A DNA stretch of 64,000 nt, taken from positions 132,088 through 196,087 of the forward strand of contig JAJYDC010000002.1 in assembly GCA_021777835.1 (NCBI GenBank), given 5' to 3'. The notes under the pieces were generated by a model. It searched no databases. It was not told the DNA's origin and was given only the letters and a program-made list of their open reading frames with translations. Each line of letters begins with the position of its first letter. Position 1 is the first letter of the stretch. This stretch comes from Bacteroidota bacterium (lineage in GTDB: Bacteria > Bacteroidota > Ignavibacteria > Ignavibacteriales > Ignavibacteriaceae). Below are positions 35,987 to 45,311 of the stretch, in pieces. A program made the position numbers and the translations under genes.

Positions 35987-37255
35987 TTAGGCAGAGATAA
36001 CTTTTCCCTTCGTTTCGGGGAATACCCAAATCCATGCGCCTGTTAATAGTGCGAATAAAGCTGCAAGTGAGATGCCTCCGCTTAGTCCATATTGTAAAGC
36101 TATTGTAGCAATTATTACCGGAGTAAAAAATTGAATACCTCGTGCGAGATTAAAAGCCGAACCCATTGCTGTGTTTCTAATATCGGTTGGAAATAACTCG
36201 GCGAATAGTGGTCCATATCCGCTAAACATTCCCGTACCTAGACCTACGAGAAACATGAAGCTTAATATCAGTGGTGGGAAATTGGCTACATAATTCCACA
36301 TCAGTGTTATCATGATTAATCCTAGAGCCATAATAACTGAATAAACTGAATAGGCCGGTCTTCTCCCAAAGTGATCAGCAAAGAAGCCGAAAGTAAAATA
36401 TCCTAGTAAACCTCCGGCTTGTGTTATTAACATCCATACTGCAGATTTGGAAAGTGTATATTGCCTTTCGTGATGCAGGTATGCTGGCAACCATGTGTAG
36501 GTAAACCAATATGCAGACATATCAAATATTGCTAGAATAAGACACTTTATGAAGAGGTTTCTGTATTTATTTGTGAAGAGTATAAAAAAGCTATTTTTTT
36601 CTTTCTTAAATATTATGTTAGAAGATGGGGAGTAATCTAAGCTTGAATTCTTGCGGGCAAGCCAAACATCAGATTCGGGTAATTCCTTTCGGATGTATGT
36701 GACAAATAGTGCAGGTAAAATGGATATAAAGAAGCATCCTCTCCATCCGATTATATTTTCAAGGAAGCCTCCTACAATAGAAGCAAGAACGATTCCGAAA
36801 GGTGCACCGGTTTGCATAAAGGCACCATAGCGTCCGCGTTGTTTAGCAGGGAAAGTTTCGCTGATATATGTTTGTCCAGTTGCCCATTCACCGCCGACAC
36901 CGAGTCCCGTTATAATTCTGAATAACAATAGAATTGCAATTGAAGATGAGATGCCGCATAGAAAAGTGCCGATACTATATGTTAGGATTGTCCACTGAAG
37001 TACGCTTTTCCTGCCGAAGCGGTCCGAAAGGATACCAAATAGTACGCCACCTAATGCAGTAGCGGCTAATGATGAGCCTAAAACATAAGAAAGTTGAATG
37101 TCTGAAAGATGAAGTTCTTTGCCGATGGGCATTAGGAGAAATGAGAAGAGGATAAGGTCGTAGAAGTCAAATACCCATCCGGCCCAGCTCATATATAATA
37201 TCTTGAAGTGAAGCTTGGTAGGCTTCTCATACTCATTAAGTAACTTATTATCCAT
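35987..37255 (-). CDS. MFS transporter, metabolite:proton symporter type
   Basis: The start is taken at ATG 37255 (MDNKLLNEYEKP), not at an in-frame TTG at 37285. The 422-residue protein has 12 predicted membrane helices, with MFS motif A GILSDRFGRKSV between helices 2 and 3 and its repeat FADHFGRRPAY in the second half. GLGVGGEWATGQTYISETFP is the helix 4-5 signature of the sialate/aromatic-acid/dicarboxylate symporter group (NanT, ShiA-like), and WAGWVFDFYDLILFSFL is the conserved Asp-rich first helix. Probable role: proton-driven uptake of an organic acid or sugar acid. It is a single gene with flanking spaces of about 155 and 390 bases. Confidence 0.9.
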   Translation of the reverse strand: MDNKLLNEYEKPTKLHFKILYMSWAGWVFDFYDLILFSFLLMPIGKELHLSDIQLSYVLGSSLAATALGGVLFGILSDRFGRKSVLQWTILTYSIGTFLCGISSSIAILLLFRIITGLGVGGEWATGQTYISETFPAKQRGRYGAFMQTGAPFGIVLASIVGGFLENIIGWRGCFFISILPALFVTYIRKELPESDVWLARKNSSLDYSPSSNIIFKKEKNSFFILFTNKYRNLFIKCLILAIFDMSAYWFTYTWLPAYLHHERQYTLSKSAVWMLITQAGGLLGYFTFGFFADHFGRRPAYSVYSVIMALGLIMITLMWNYVANFPPLILSFMFLVGLGTGMFSGYGPLFAELFPTDIRNTAMGSAFNLARGIQFFTPVIIATIALQYGLSGGISLAALFALLTGAWIWVFPETKGKVISA

Positions 37256-37648
37256 ACAATATTGTGTAAAAGTATTGTCCAACAATTTGTTAATTACTTA
37301 TTGTAGAAATAAACTTTTATTTGAGGTTACTTCTGATCAACCCTATTCCATTTAATCCATATCCCAACATTTGATTTTAGTGGCGCGTTTAATTTAATAT
37401 ATTTTTTGGAAATAAAAAGCTTTTGATGATTGATTTAGGAGAAACCCTTAAAAACTCTTCACGGATGATTTGACAGACGAAAAGGATATTGCATAATAGA
37501 GAAAATGAATTTCATAATTATCTAATTTGTTTATTCCATGCACTAAGAGTAATAAAAAACTCCGTGCAACCGACACGGAGTTCCTCTTTCCCTTCAACAT
37601 ATGACCTTGGTCGTACGTTTTTGGAATATTTATTATAATAGCAAGAAT
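37256..37648. other. Intergenic stretch with one terminator
   Basis: 393 bases between two minus-strand genes. It holds the terminator of the TonB receptor gene near its right end and, by position, the promoter of the MFS gene. No RNA gene or credible short ORF was seen in the rest. Confidence 0.6.
37549..37585 (-). terminator. Intrinsic terminator of the second TonB receptor gene
   Basis: Perfect 9-bp arms AACTCCGTG (37558-37566) and CACGGAGTT (37574-37582) with a 7-base loop. Read on the minus strand the hairpin is followed by TTTTTATT. It lies about 65 bases past the stop of the 37649-40105 gene. Confidence 0.88.
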
Positions 37649-40105
37649 TTAATCAGAATTCATTTCATCATCGCTAGGCATGTCTTTTACTTTATCTTTA
37701 TTTTTAAAGTTATTTAAATTATACGATATTCCGAGGTAATAAATCCTTGAGTCTCTTTGACCTTCACTAAATAACGAGAAGCCTGTCCCATAAGTTGTGC
37801 CGCTATATTTTCTTGTATTAAAAATATCAGTGGCTCTTAAAGTTACCGAAAGATTTCCATCCATAAAGTCTTTCTTAAGAGCGAGATCTGTAAAGTATAA
37901 TGCATCAGAACGTCCTTGAGGAGTTACAGTAGGGGAATTGTAGGTATAAGAAACCTGGAATGATAATGTCTTATCAAGTTTAAGTGTAGTATTTGCTCTG
38001 CCTGTCCAGCTATAGCTATAACCGTTTACTCCGGTTACATAAACCGGATCGCTGATATCGGTTCTGAAATATGATACGTTAGCATTGTAGTTCCACCACG
38101 ATGTAATTCTTCCGTTACCTACTAATTCAGAGCCGTAATTTTTTTGACTAGCAATATTCTGAAATGAAGTCATTGTTATACCATTATTCTGCAAAGTACT
38201 AATCCTTGTTATCAATCCTGTCGTTTGTTTAAGGAACAATGCAGCATATACATTTATATTAAATATAAAAGAACTATAGCCCATTTCATAAGAATCAGTA
38301 TATTGAGGCATTAGGTTAGGATTACCTTTTGAAAGATTAAGAGAGTCAGAATAATTTATAAACGGATTTAGATTCCATGGTTTAGGTCTGTCGACTCTTC
38401 TGGTGTAACTAACTCTAAATTCATCGACAGGAGAAAAATCATAAGCGAAATAAATTGAAGGATATAGGCTATAATAATGACTATTATAGGTAGTCCCTTC
38501 ATTTAATAGAGTTGATTTAGTAATAGCATCTTCGCCTCGCAATCCACCCTGGAATTTGAAGCCTCCTATAGATCCGGTATAAATTGCATATATAGCGTGT
38601 ATCTGTTCCTGATAGCTAAAATTATTGCTTCTGCCCAGATTATTTATCCAGTCATTTCCGCTTGGGTCATAATTAAAATAGTTATAGTCCATTCCCAAAT
38701 TTCTGATTGAACTCTTAAAACCTGCTTCAAGTCTGCTAGTCTTACTAAAAGGCTGTACATAATTAGACTGGATGATTAATAATTTATTTGAATTAGCATA
38801 AGTATTATTTATTGAGGAAGACGGCAGGGAAGAAGTGCTTCCGCCCGTTAACAAGTAATTCATATCAGTTATAGAAGCACTGTTCATTGAAAAATCCAGA
38901 TACATAATATCAGCGGTTAACTGTCTTCCTTTTTGTTCGAAATCTTTTGTATAATCAAGCGAGTAGTTAATTCCCTGCAGACTTCTATTGCCGCTGGTAT
39001 TAGTTAAGAAATAGTCCTCTAAAGTAGAAGCGCTGTCTAGCTGATAATTGCTAATTCCTCCGCTATTAGTAGAATAGAATCTTCTGTATTGAACTGAACC
39101 TGATATTGTATTAAAATCATTCAGCATATATTCCGTACCAAAATGGAAATTACCCATGTTAAAATTATTCTTAGAGGAATTTGTCTGATCCAAATAATTT
39201 AAATTGGAACCGTATGTATTTGTCCTATCTGAAAGTCCTGTCCTATTGAATTGATTAAACCTTCCGCCTATATCGCCGAAGAAATTAAGATCGCCGGTTC
39301 TATAATTGAAATTTGCAGTACCATTATACTTATTTCCCGTTCCTGCGTTTAAGTTGAATACACCATTAAAGCCGGGATTACTTTTTTTCTTAAGTACAAT
39401 ATTGATTATGCCGGCGGTGCCGTCCGGATCATATTTAGATGATGGGTTAGTGACAACTTCGACAGACTGAATTGAATTAGCCGGGATTTGTGTAAGAACA
39501 TCATTACTGCTTAATCCTGAAAAGCCTGAAGGTTTTCCGTCAACCAAGATCGTAACATTGCTATTTCCTCTCAGACTTATATTACCGTCAATATCCACTT
39601 GTATTGCCGGAATATTCTGCATTACGTCTAATGCTGATCCGCTAGAACTTACTAAATCTTTATCGACGTTTATTACTTGTTTATCCAGGTTAGTAACAAT
39701 CATTTCTTTATCGGCTCTTACTACTACACCGCTCATTTGAATTGAAGATGGTACAATGCTTACCAATCCTAATTCAGCAGCTTGGCTTTTAGAAGTAATA
39801 TTAATATTGGTTATGACTGTTGATTTATAACCTACAAAAGAAATTTTTGCATAGTATTTCCCGGGTCTAACATTGGTAATTATGAATTCGCCCTTGCTAT
39901 TAGAAACCGTACCATTAATTACAGATGAATCTTTTGCAGAAAATAGACTTACATTAGCATAATCAATTACTTTTTTAGTGCTTGAATCAATTACCTTACC
40001 TTTTATAAACCCCGAAATGAGGTTTGCATTTTCATTATTTTTATTCTGAGCAGAAACTATAATATTTGCCAGAAATATCACAAGAACAACAAAATAAATC
40101 TTCAC
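37649..40105 (-). CDS. TonB-dependent receptor-like protein, OMP_b-brl_3 type
   Basis: 818 residues with signal peptide (about 1-19, VSAQN). CarboxypepD_reg-like domain at about 32-112 (GFIKGKVIDSSTKKVIDYANVSLF, GEFIITNVRPGKYYAKISFVGY). Plug at about 125-235 (GVVVRADKEMIVTNLDKQVINVDKDL, DVMQNIPAIQVDIDGNISLRGNSNVTILVDGKPS, PSSKYDPDGTAGIINIVLKKK). The barrel from about 240 on matches the outer-membrane beta-barrel family 3 found in Bacteroidota. Ligand unknown; members are often linked to peptide, metal or stress-related uptake. A GGAGA ribosome site lies about 10 bases before ATG. It has its own terminator and a long upstream region, so it is monocistronic. Confidence 0.92.
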   Translation of the reverse strand: MKIYFVVLVIFLANIIVSAQNKNNENANLISGFIKGKVIDSSTKKVIDYANVSLFSAKDSSVINGTVSNSKGEFIITNVRPGKYYAKISFVGYKSTVITNINITSKSQAAELGLVSIVPSSIQMSGVVVRADKEMIVTNLDKQVINVDKDLVSSSGSALDVMQNIPAIQVDIDGNISLRGNSNVTILVDGKPSGFSGLSSNDVLTQIPANSIQSVEVVTNPSSKYDPDGTAGIINIVLKKKSNPGFNGVFNLNAGTGNKYNGTANFNYRTGDLNFFGDIGGRFNQFNRTGLSDRTNTYGSNLNYLDQTNSSKNNFNMGNFHFGTEYMLNDFNTISGSVQYRRFYSTNSGGISNYQLDSASTLEDYFLTNTSGNRSLQGINYSLDYTKDFEQKGRQLTADIMYLDFSMNSASITDMNYLLTGGSTSSLPSSSINNTYANSNKLLIIQSNYVQPFSKTSRLEAGFKSSIRNLGMDYNYFNYDPSGNDWINNLGRSNNFSYQEQIHAIYAIYTGSIGGFKFQGGLRGEDAITKSTLLNEGTTYNSHYYSLYPSIYFAYDFSPVDEFRVSYTRRVDRPKPWNLNPFINYSDSLNLSKGNPNLMPQYTDSYEMGYSSFIFNINVYAALFLKQTTGLITRISTLQNNGITMTSFQNIASQKNYGSELVGNGRITSWWNYNANVSYFRTDISDPVYVTGVNGYSYSWTGRANTTLKLDKTLSFQVSYTYNSPTVTPQGRSDALYFTDLALKKDFMDGNLSVTLRATDIFNTRKYSGTTYGTGFSLFSEGQRDSRIYYLGISYNLNNFKNKDKVKDMPSDDEMNSD

Positions 40106-40518
40106 TTTATCTCCAAAACTAGATTAATTAAACAAACTTTTAACTTTTTATTTTGTGATTTGACAAAATGGTTAATGTTAAAGTTTAAATGAATATAATA
40201 CTTCCTTACCGGGTTTCATGTTTAATAACCGTTCATAGAAATCAGTATAAATATTTCATGTTTGTAATAAAAGGAGATAGGAGATTGCATCTTTGCTACT
40301 AATTTCAATATGATTCAGTTCATAAGGCTACATGCCAGTAGGTATGATTGATATTAATCGGTTATTAGTAAGCAATCAATTAGCAACCATCTCGAATCTT
40401 CAATATTCATTATTCAAAAAAATGCAATGTTATAAACAGAGGTTTAAGTACTAGAATAAAAAAAGGCTGCCCAGTCAGATGACCAGACAGCCTTTCTTAA
40501 CATTATGGAGATAGGACT
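40106..40518. other. Intergenic stretch upstream of the second TonB receptor gene
   Basis: 413 bases, AT-rich. It contains the promoter side of the TonB receptor gene and, at its far end, the terminator of the next minus-strand gene. I see no RNA gene, mobile element or credible small ORF in the remaining sequence. Confidence 0.55.
40454..40496 (-). terminator. Intrinsic terminator of the carboxypeptidase-repeat T9SS gene
   Basis: Arms AAAGGCTG (40462-40469) and CAGCCTTT (40488-40495) enclose an 18-base loop that can itself pair partly. On the minus strand the hairpin is followed by a run of T. It lies 23 bases beyond the stop of the 40519-42402 gene. Confidence 0.85.
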
Positions 40519-42402
40519 TTACTTTAAGAGGACTAACTTCTTGGTAGCATAAAAGTTTCCAGCTCTAATCTGATAGAAATAAACACCGCTTGCTAAATTA
40601 GCTGCATTAAACTGAATATTATAGGAACCTGCAGGTTTAATTCCATCGACTAAAGTGGCTACTTCCTTACCAAGGACGTTGAACACTTTCAAAACGACTC
40701 TTGACTGCGTCGGAATTTGATAACTTATAATCGTAGTCGGGTTAAATGGATTTGGATAATTCTGATTTAATTTGAAATCAGATACTACATTCGGTTGACT
40801 TTGGACTACAGTTACTAATTCCGGAGTTAAACTGAAAGAAGCAGAGGTAGTATAACTTGAATTATAATCAACAGAAGAAGTGGTGGTTTGTGTAGAAGTA
40901 TAGCCATAAGCATCGGAGCTAACTGAATACTGACCCGGGATTAATCCGGAAATCGTGTAATTTCCGTTAGCGTCTGTAATTCCATAGCTATAGGTTTCTT
41001 GATTAGCGTCTGTAGCAAATACAATTACACCGGCTAATGGATTATTTGAATTATCCGCAACATGTCCATTAATCGATGCATTACCTGAGTCTGCGGGATC
41101 AGTAACAATGAAGTTAATTCCAGTAATCATGCTAGTTGAATCAACTATAACTGAGTCAGCATCTTTCCAATGTAAATTCTGCGAACCGTCAGCCATGTAG
41201 AATGTAGGGTTATAATCGCCTTCAGGTATAGCTAGGAAAATATAGGTACCCGGAATCATGTGGTCGAATGAATAATTTCCTAATGAATCTGATTCTGTAG
41301 TATATCTGTGTCTCCAGTGCATATCAGTGCCGAGCCTAATCGCCATTACAATAGATTCCACACCAACGCTATCCTTTGATTGAACAGTACCGCTAACGCC
41401 ATTATTGTAGACAGGTTTATGCACAAGCATAAAATTTATATTTGAAGTATCGCCTGAAATACCTATCCTATCGGCGTCAAGGAAACTTGATTTGTCATTA
41501 TAGAATTGCGGGAAATATTGATGATCCAGTGCTCTTGCAAAAACAATGACAGTATCCCCCTGTAAAACAGGAACTGAATATTTACCGGAGTCATTAGTAA
41601 TAGCGTATGAATATCTATGATGAAAAGTGTTAAAGTATACATCATGAATTCTAATTATTGCTTTAATTGGATTTCCAAGACTATCGGTAACTGTACCACT
41701 CAGCATAAAATGCTGTTGTACAGGTTTAGGTTGAAGAGAAAAGTCAAGGTTAGAAATTCCGCTGGCAGTTACTGTTATTTTTGTAGCATTAAAAATAAAG
41801 CGAACATCATTATAATATTGTGGGACATACCCGGGCGCAACGCAGTAAGCTATGTAAGTGCCGGGGAATAGCTTAGTGCTATAATTTCCAGATGAATCAA
41901 TAACTGCATGATCCCCGAACCACCCAAACGCCGGGAGAAAGATTACGTTACCATGCTTTATTGGGTCTCCAGTAACTTTATCTTTAATTGTACCGGAAAC
42001 TACAACTTTAGCAGTAACTGAATCGATAGTGATTTGGACAGTATCGGAGGGAGAGCTTTCTCCTAAACTATTTTGAGCAGTAACGTAGTACGAATAAGTT
42101 TCACCTCGATGAATGTAAATGTCGCGCCATTGATTGTTATAAATATGGGTATACTTTTTAATGAAAGCACCTGTGTCGCTAATAGCGCCAAATTTTCTAT
42201 AGACATTAAACGTAAGACCGGACTTAGGACTGTTTGTAGTGAACTGCCAACTAAGGTTTACAAATTCAAATTCACTTGACATCATGCCCCAGTGACCAAC
42301 GGTAGCAGTTAAATTAAAAGGAGGTAAGGGCTGTGCATTTACTTTTAATGCAAATGTCGACAGGAACATTGATACAATAAGGAATTGAAAGAGTTTTTTC
42401 AT
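40519..42402 (-). CDS. T9SS-exported protein with FN3 and carboxypeptidase-regulatory-like repeats
   Basis: The start is placed at ATG 42402 (MKKLFQFLIVSMFL), because the in-frame ATG at 42414 lies within the ribosome site GAGGTG that serves 42402. After a signal peptide (ending VNAQ) comes a fibronectin-III-like domain (about 25-120). Four CarboxypepD_reg-like beta-sandwich repeats of ~75-100 residues follow (VSGTIKDKVTGDPIKHGNVIF; LSGTVTDSLGNPIKAII; VSGTVQSKDSVGVESIV; INGHVADNSNNPLAGVIVF), each with a GNY(S/T) and PG(T/Q)Y turn. The last ~85 residues are a T9SS sorting domain (NYPNPFNPTT, VFNVLGKEVATLV, KKLVLLK). No catalytic motif is seen; an adhesive or stalk-like surface protein is likely. 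Confidence 0.88.
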   Translation of the reverse strand: MKKLFQFLIVSMFLSTFALKVNAQPLPPFNLTATVGHWGMMSSEFEFVNLSWQFTTNSPKSGLTFNVYRKFGAISDTGAFIKKYTHIYNNQWRDIYIHRGETYSYYVTAQNSLGESSPSDTVQITIDSVTAKVVVSGTIKDKVTGDPIKHGNVIFLPAFGWFGDHAVIDSSGNYSTKLFPGTYIAYCVAPGYVPQYYNDVRFIFNATKITVTASGISNLDFSLQPKPVQQHFMLSGTVTDSLGNPIKAIIRIHDVYFNTFHHRYSYAITNDSGKYSVPVLQGDTVIVFARALDHQYFPQFYNDKSSFLDADRIGISGDTSNINFMLVHKPVYNNGVSGTVQSKDSVGVESIVMAIRLGTDMHWRHRYTTESDSLGNYSFDHMIPGTYIFLAIPEGDYNPTFYMADGSQNLHWKDADSVIVDSTSMITGINFIVTDPADSGNASINGHVADNSNNPLAGVIVFATDANQETYSYGITDANGNYTISGLIPGQYSVSSDAYGYTSTQTTTSSVDYNSSYTTSASFSLTPELVTVVQSQPNVVSDFKLNQNYPNPFNPTTIISYQIPTQSRVVLKVFNVLGKEVATLVDGIKPAGSYNIQFNAANLASGVYFYQIRAGNFYATKKLVLLK

Positions 42403-42722
42403 TTTACACCTCATAATTTAGTTAAATGTTAGTTTCAATCTTTAGGATTTAATTATGAAATATCATGCCAGGGTCTAAGTTAAAATAGGGGTCAATTTAG
42501 GTGGGATTTTGGCATGGATTTGCATGTAATTATTGGGCAAATGCCTGGAATTATATTAACCATGCTGTTATGAAGATGAATGCTTATTGTAAAAAAAAAC
42601 TTATTAGGAAAAATTTGCATGCAGATATTTACCGGGGTTATTTCTTTTTGCACAAAGATCCAAGCCACAGATTGGTAAAAATTTAGTAAAAGACTACCTG
42701 ACTGTGGATGGACAAACACAAA
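42403..42722. other. Intergenic stretch without a recognised gene
   Basis: 320 bases between two minus-strand genes. Small opposing ORFs (42501-42686 + and 42492-42719 -) look like random reading frames with unusual composition and no family resemblance. No terminator or RNA gene was recognised. Confidence 0.5.
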
Positions 42723-43223
42723 TTATGTGTTGTATTTTATTAGTAACTCCGCAACTTCTCGAAATGCTCCATTGCCCCCTTTATTCTTACAGACATAATC
42801 TACAATATTGCGAATATCTTCAAGGGCATCAGAGGGGGAAGCGGATAGTCCTACCAGTTTAATTAGTTCGTAATCGTTCATATCATCACCAATAAATGCA
42901 ACATTTTCCGGCTTTAGTTTGTTTTTCTTAAGTATTTTATTGAAAAGTACGTGTTTCTCCTTAACTCCTACATATAATTCGGTAATTTGAAGTTTTTCGG
43001 CTCGTTTTTTTACTGTACCAGATACTTCTCCGGTTACAATACCAGTGGGGATTTTGGCTAAGTCTCGTAAACGTTCAACGCCCATTCCGTCACGAATTGA
43101 GTATCTCTTTAGTTCTTCTCCTCTAATTGAATAATAGACTCCGGTATCTGTCAAAACACCGTCATTATCTGTTAAAAGAAGCTTTATTTTGGATGCTTTC
43201 TTGGCAAGGTCACTTTTATTCAT
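42723..43223 (-). CDS. kdsC: KdsC/YrbI-type HAD phosphatase (3-deoxy-D-manno-octulosonate 8-phosphate phosphatase-like)
   Basis: 166 residues, the usual length of this tetramer-forming class C0 HAD family. It hydrolyses KDO 8-phosphate to KDO for lipopolysaccharide, or possibly the 9-phosphate of a nonulosonic acid. Motif I is LLTDNDGVLTD (16-26, nucleophile Asp19 and acid/base Asp21), motif II ITG-like IVTGE (62-66), a GVKEK lysine segment (86-90) and motif III GDDMNDYE (112-119). The usual text is DVDGVLTDG, so Asn20 is a mild variation. It is divergent from the LD-carboxypeptidase gene across a 98-base promoter region. No other KDO gene is in the window, so the exact substrate is family inference. 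Confidence 0.85.
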   Translation of the reverse strand: MNKSDLAKKASKIKLLLTDNDGVLTDTGVYYSIRGEELKRYSIRDGMGVERLRDLAKIPTGIVTGEVSGTVKKRAEKLQITELYVGVKEKHVLFNKILKKNKLKPENVAFIGDDMNDYELIKLVGLSASPSDALEDIRNIVDYVCKNKGGNGAFREVAELLIKYNT

Positions 43224-43321
43224 AGCTAAACCGTTAAATTTTATAATTTTATAGATAAAATTGTTGTTTACTAATATAGCATTTCTTAAATTAAATTAAT
43301 TAACTATAAAAGGTAATTTTA

Positions 43322-44263
43322 ATGAAGATAATTCGACCAAAAAAATTGAATAAAGGTGATTTAATCGGGATTATTTCACCGGCGTCTTCAGCAGACGATC
43401 TAAGTAAGGTTGAAACCGGAGTAAATTATTTTGAAAAGTTGGGATATAAGATTGAAGTCGGAAAGAATGTTGGGAAATCACAGGGTTATTTAGCTGGCAG
43501 TAATGAAGAAAGAATTAACGATCTTCATTATATGTTTAAGAAAAAGGAAGTAAAAGCAATAATTAGTATTCGCGGGGGATATGGATCTACACGATTGCTA
43601 GATAAAATAGATTATAATATTATAAGGAAGAATCCGAAGATATTTGTAGGATATAGTGATATAACAGCACTTCAGATGGCTTTTTTTACAAAAGCGGGAC
43701 TTGTAACATTTGCGGGACCAATGGTTGCTGTAGATTTTCATAATGAAATTGATCCGTCGGCAGAGGAGAATTTTTGGAAGATGATTACCTCTAATAAGAA
43801 AGTTGGGAAAGTATCTTGTCCAAATGATGAAAGAATTTTTCAATTAACCAAAGGTGATAGATCAGGCAGGGTAATAGGGGGCAATTTATCATTGATTACC
43901 TCTCTTGTCGGGACAAAGTTTCTGCCTCAAATGAAAGATAAAATTTTGTTGTTGGAAGAAATAGGTGAAGCACCGTATCGAATAGACAGGATGCTGAATC
44001 AACTTCGTCTTAATAAGGTCTTTAATCAGGTGAGTGGAATAATATTGGGAACATTTGTTGATTGTAATGAGAAAGATCCGACTAAGAAAACCTTAACCCT
44101 TAGTGAAGTTATTGAGGAGTACTTTGCACATCTGAAAATACCTATAGTATATAATTTTAGGCATGGACATATTAAAGATAATATAACAGTCCCGCTTGGT
44201 ATAAATTTAAGGGTAAATGCAAATAAAAGCTGCGTTGAATATTTAGAGTCAGCGGTAGATTAG
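43322..44263 (+). CDS. ldcA: LD-carboxypeptidase (peptidase S66, LdcA/MccF family)
   Basis: 313 residues. It cleaves the bond between meso-diaminopimelate and terminal D-Ala in murein tetrapeptides during cell-wall recycling. Family landmarks are GDLIGIISPASS (12-23), IRGGYGSTRLLD (83-94), GYSDIT (110-115) with nucleophile Ser112, LLLEEIGE (209-216) with the catalytic Glu, and GHIKDN (282-287) with the catalytic His283. No signal peptide, so cytosolic. Ribosome site AAAAGGT precedes the ATG. MccF-type immunity proteins share the fold, but nothing nearby suggests a microcin. It is the only plus-strand gene in this stretch. Confidence 0.93.
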   Translation: MKIIRPKKLNKGDLIGIISPASSADDLSKVETGVNYFEKLGYKIEVGKNVGKSQGYLAGSNEERINDLHYMFKKKEVKAIISIRGGYGSTRLLDKIDYNIIRKNPKIFVGYSDITALQMAFFTKAGLVTFAGPMVAVDFHNEIDPSAEENFWKMITSNKKVGKVSCPNDERIFQLTKGDRSGRVIGGNLSLITSLVGTKFLPQMKDKILLLEEIGEAPYRIDRMLNQLRLNKVFNQVSGIILGTFVDCNEKDPTKKTLTLSEVIEEYFAHLKIPIVYNFRHGHIKDNITVPLGINLRVNANKSCVEYLESAVD

Positions 44264-44477
44264 TTTAGTGAATTAATGCCTTGAGAGAAGTCTGTAAACC
44301 AATTATTATCTTCTAAGAATTTATTTCTTAATTACTGGCTTAAAGTATACGAGCTTAATAAATCTACTTTATTAGAGCCCTTCTCTTGTTTTTAAATGTG
44401 GCAAAATGAAATACCTCGAATCATATAACACAGATTAAATCAAGCACTGATCCTTTTACATAAATTAGTGTCTTATT

Positions 44478-45311
44478 CTATTTGTTCGTTTGCAGGTAGG
44501 TGAAATATTTTTGACGGAAATGTGATTCTGCTTCTAATGCTTTAGTTTCATTATCAAAAATACCGAATACTGTAGAACCGCTTCCTGTAAGCAGTGAAAA
44601 TAATGCTCCTCGACTCAGCATATCTGTTTTGATCTGTGCTATTTGAGGATACTTATTGAATACTACTTCTTCAAAATCATTCGTGATAAAACCTTGCAAT
44701 TTTGCAAAGTCAATTTCTTGTTGGAAAATATGATTAAGATGTCGGTCGGGGATTTTTGGTTTTATATTATCAAAAGCCCACTTTGTTGATATATGTATCC
44801 TCGGATTTACAATTAAAATAGGGACGTCTATTGTAAAGCCCAAAACACTTAGTATCTCTCCGCGACCTGATGCAAAACTAGGTCTTGGGTCAAGGAAGAA
44901 AGGTACGTCGGATCCCAATCTTAACGCAAAATGGTTCAATTGATCCTTAGACAAATTCAAATTGTAAAGGACATTAATCGAATGCAGAGCAGATGCTGCA
45001 TCTGAACTACCACCGCCCATTCCTGCTCCAATGGGAATGTTTTTTTCTAAGACAATTTTCAATGGGAATTTTGTTTTGAACTCTTCTTCCAATATTACCT
45101 TGGCTTTGATAATTAAATTGTTTCCGTGATGCACAAGGGCGGGGTGAGAGCATGAGAATGAATCAGATTCAGACTTCTCGAATAATATATTATCAAATAT
45201 GCTAATAGGATAAAATATCGTCTCAATATTATGGTAACCATCAGCTCTTTTGCTAATAATATTTAATCCGATATTTAATTTAGCCGGGGCTTTAATTTCT
45301 ATTTTTGCCAT
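44478..45311 (-). CDS. ispE: 4-diphosphocytidyl-2-C-methyl-D-erythritol kinase
   Basis: 277 residues, full length for the family. It phosphorylates CDP-methylerythritol in the MEP isoprenoid pathway using ATP. Motifs: KAPAKLNIGLNI (8-19, Lys11), the GHMP phosphate loop PIGAGMGGGSSDAA (93-106), GSDVPFFL (the catalytic Asp) and a C-terminal LTGSGSTVFGIF. The start overlaps the homocysteine methyltransferase gene by 20 bases, so the two are co-expressed although the pathways are unrelated. Confidence 0.96.
   Translation of the reverse strand: MAKIEIKAPAKLNIGLNIISKRADGYHNIETIFYPISIFDNILFEKSESDSFSCSHPALVHHGNNLIIKAKVILEEEFKTKFPLKIVLEKNIPIGAGMGGGSSDAASALHSINVLYNLNLSKDQLNHFALRLGSDVPFFLDPRPSFASGRGEILSVLGFTIDVPILIVNPRIHISTKWAFDNIKPKIPDRHLNHIFQQEIDFAKLQGFITNDFEEVVFNKYPQIAQIKTDMLSRGALFSLLTGSGSTVFGIFDNETKALEAESHFRQKYFTYLQTNK

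Noticed and set aside
42507-42524. Sigma54-like promoter TTTTGGCATGGATTTGCA on the plus strand
   Set aside because: GG and GC are separated by 9 bases instead of the required 10, and no plus-strand gene follows within several hundred bases.
42492-42719. Two opposing short ORFs in the gap before the KdsC-like gene
   Set aside because: Odd composition, no ribosome site and no family resemblance; each is the shadow of the other.
44351-44395. Hairpin-like GAGCTTAATAAA / TTTATTAGAGC followed by T-rich DNA after the LD-carboxypeptidase gene
   Set aside because: It is about 90 bases past the stop and the AT-rich stem contains a bulge; possible terminator but not supportable.
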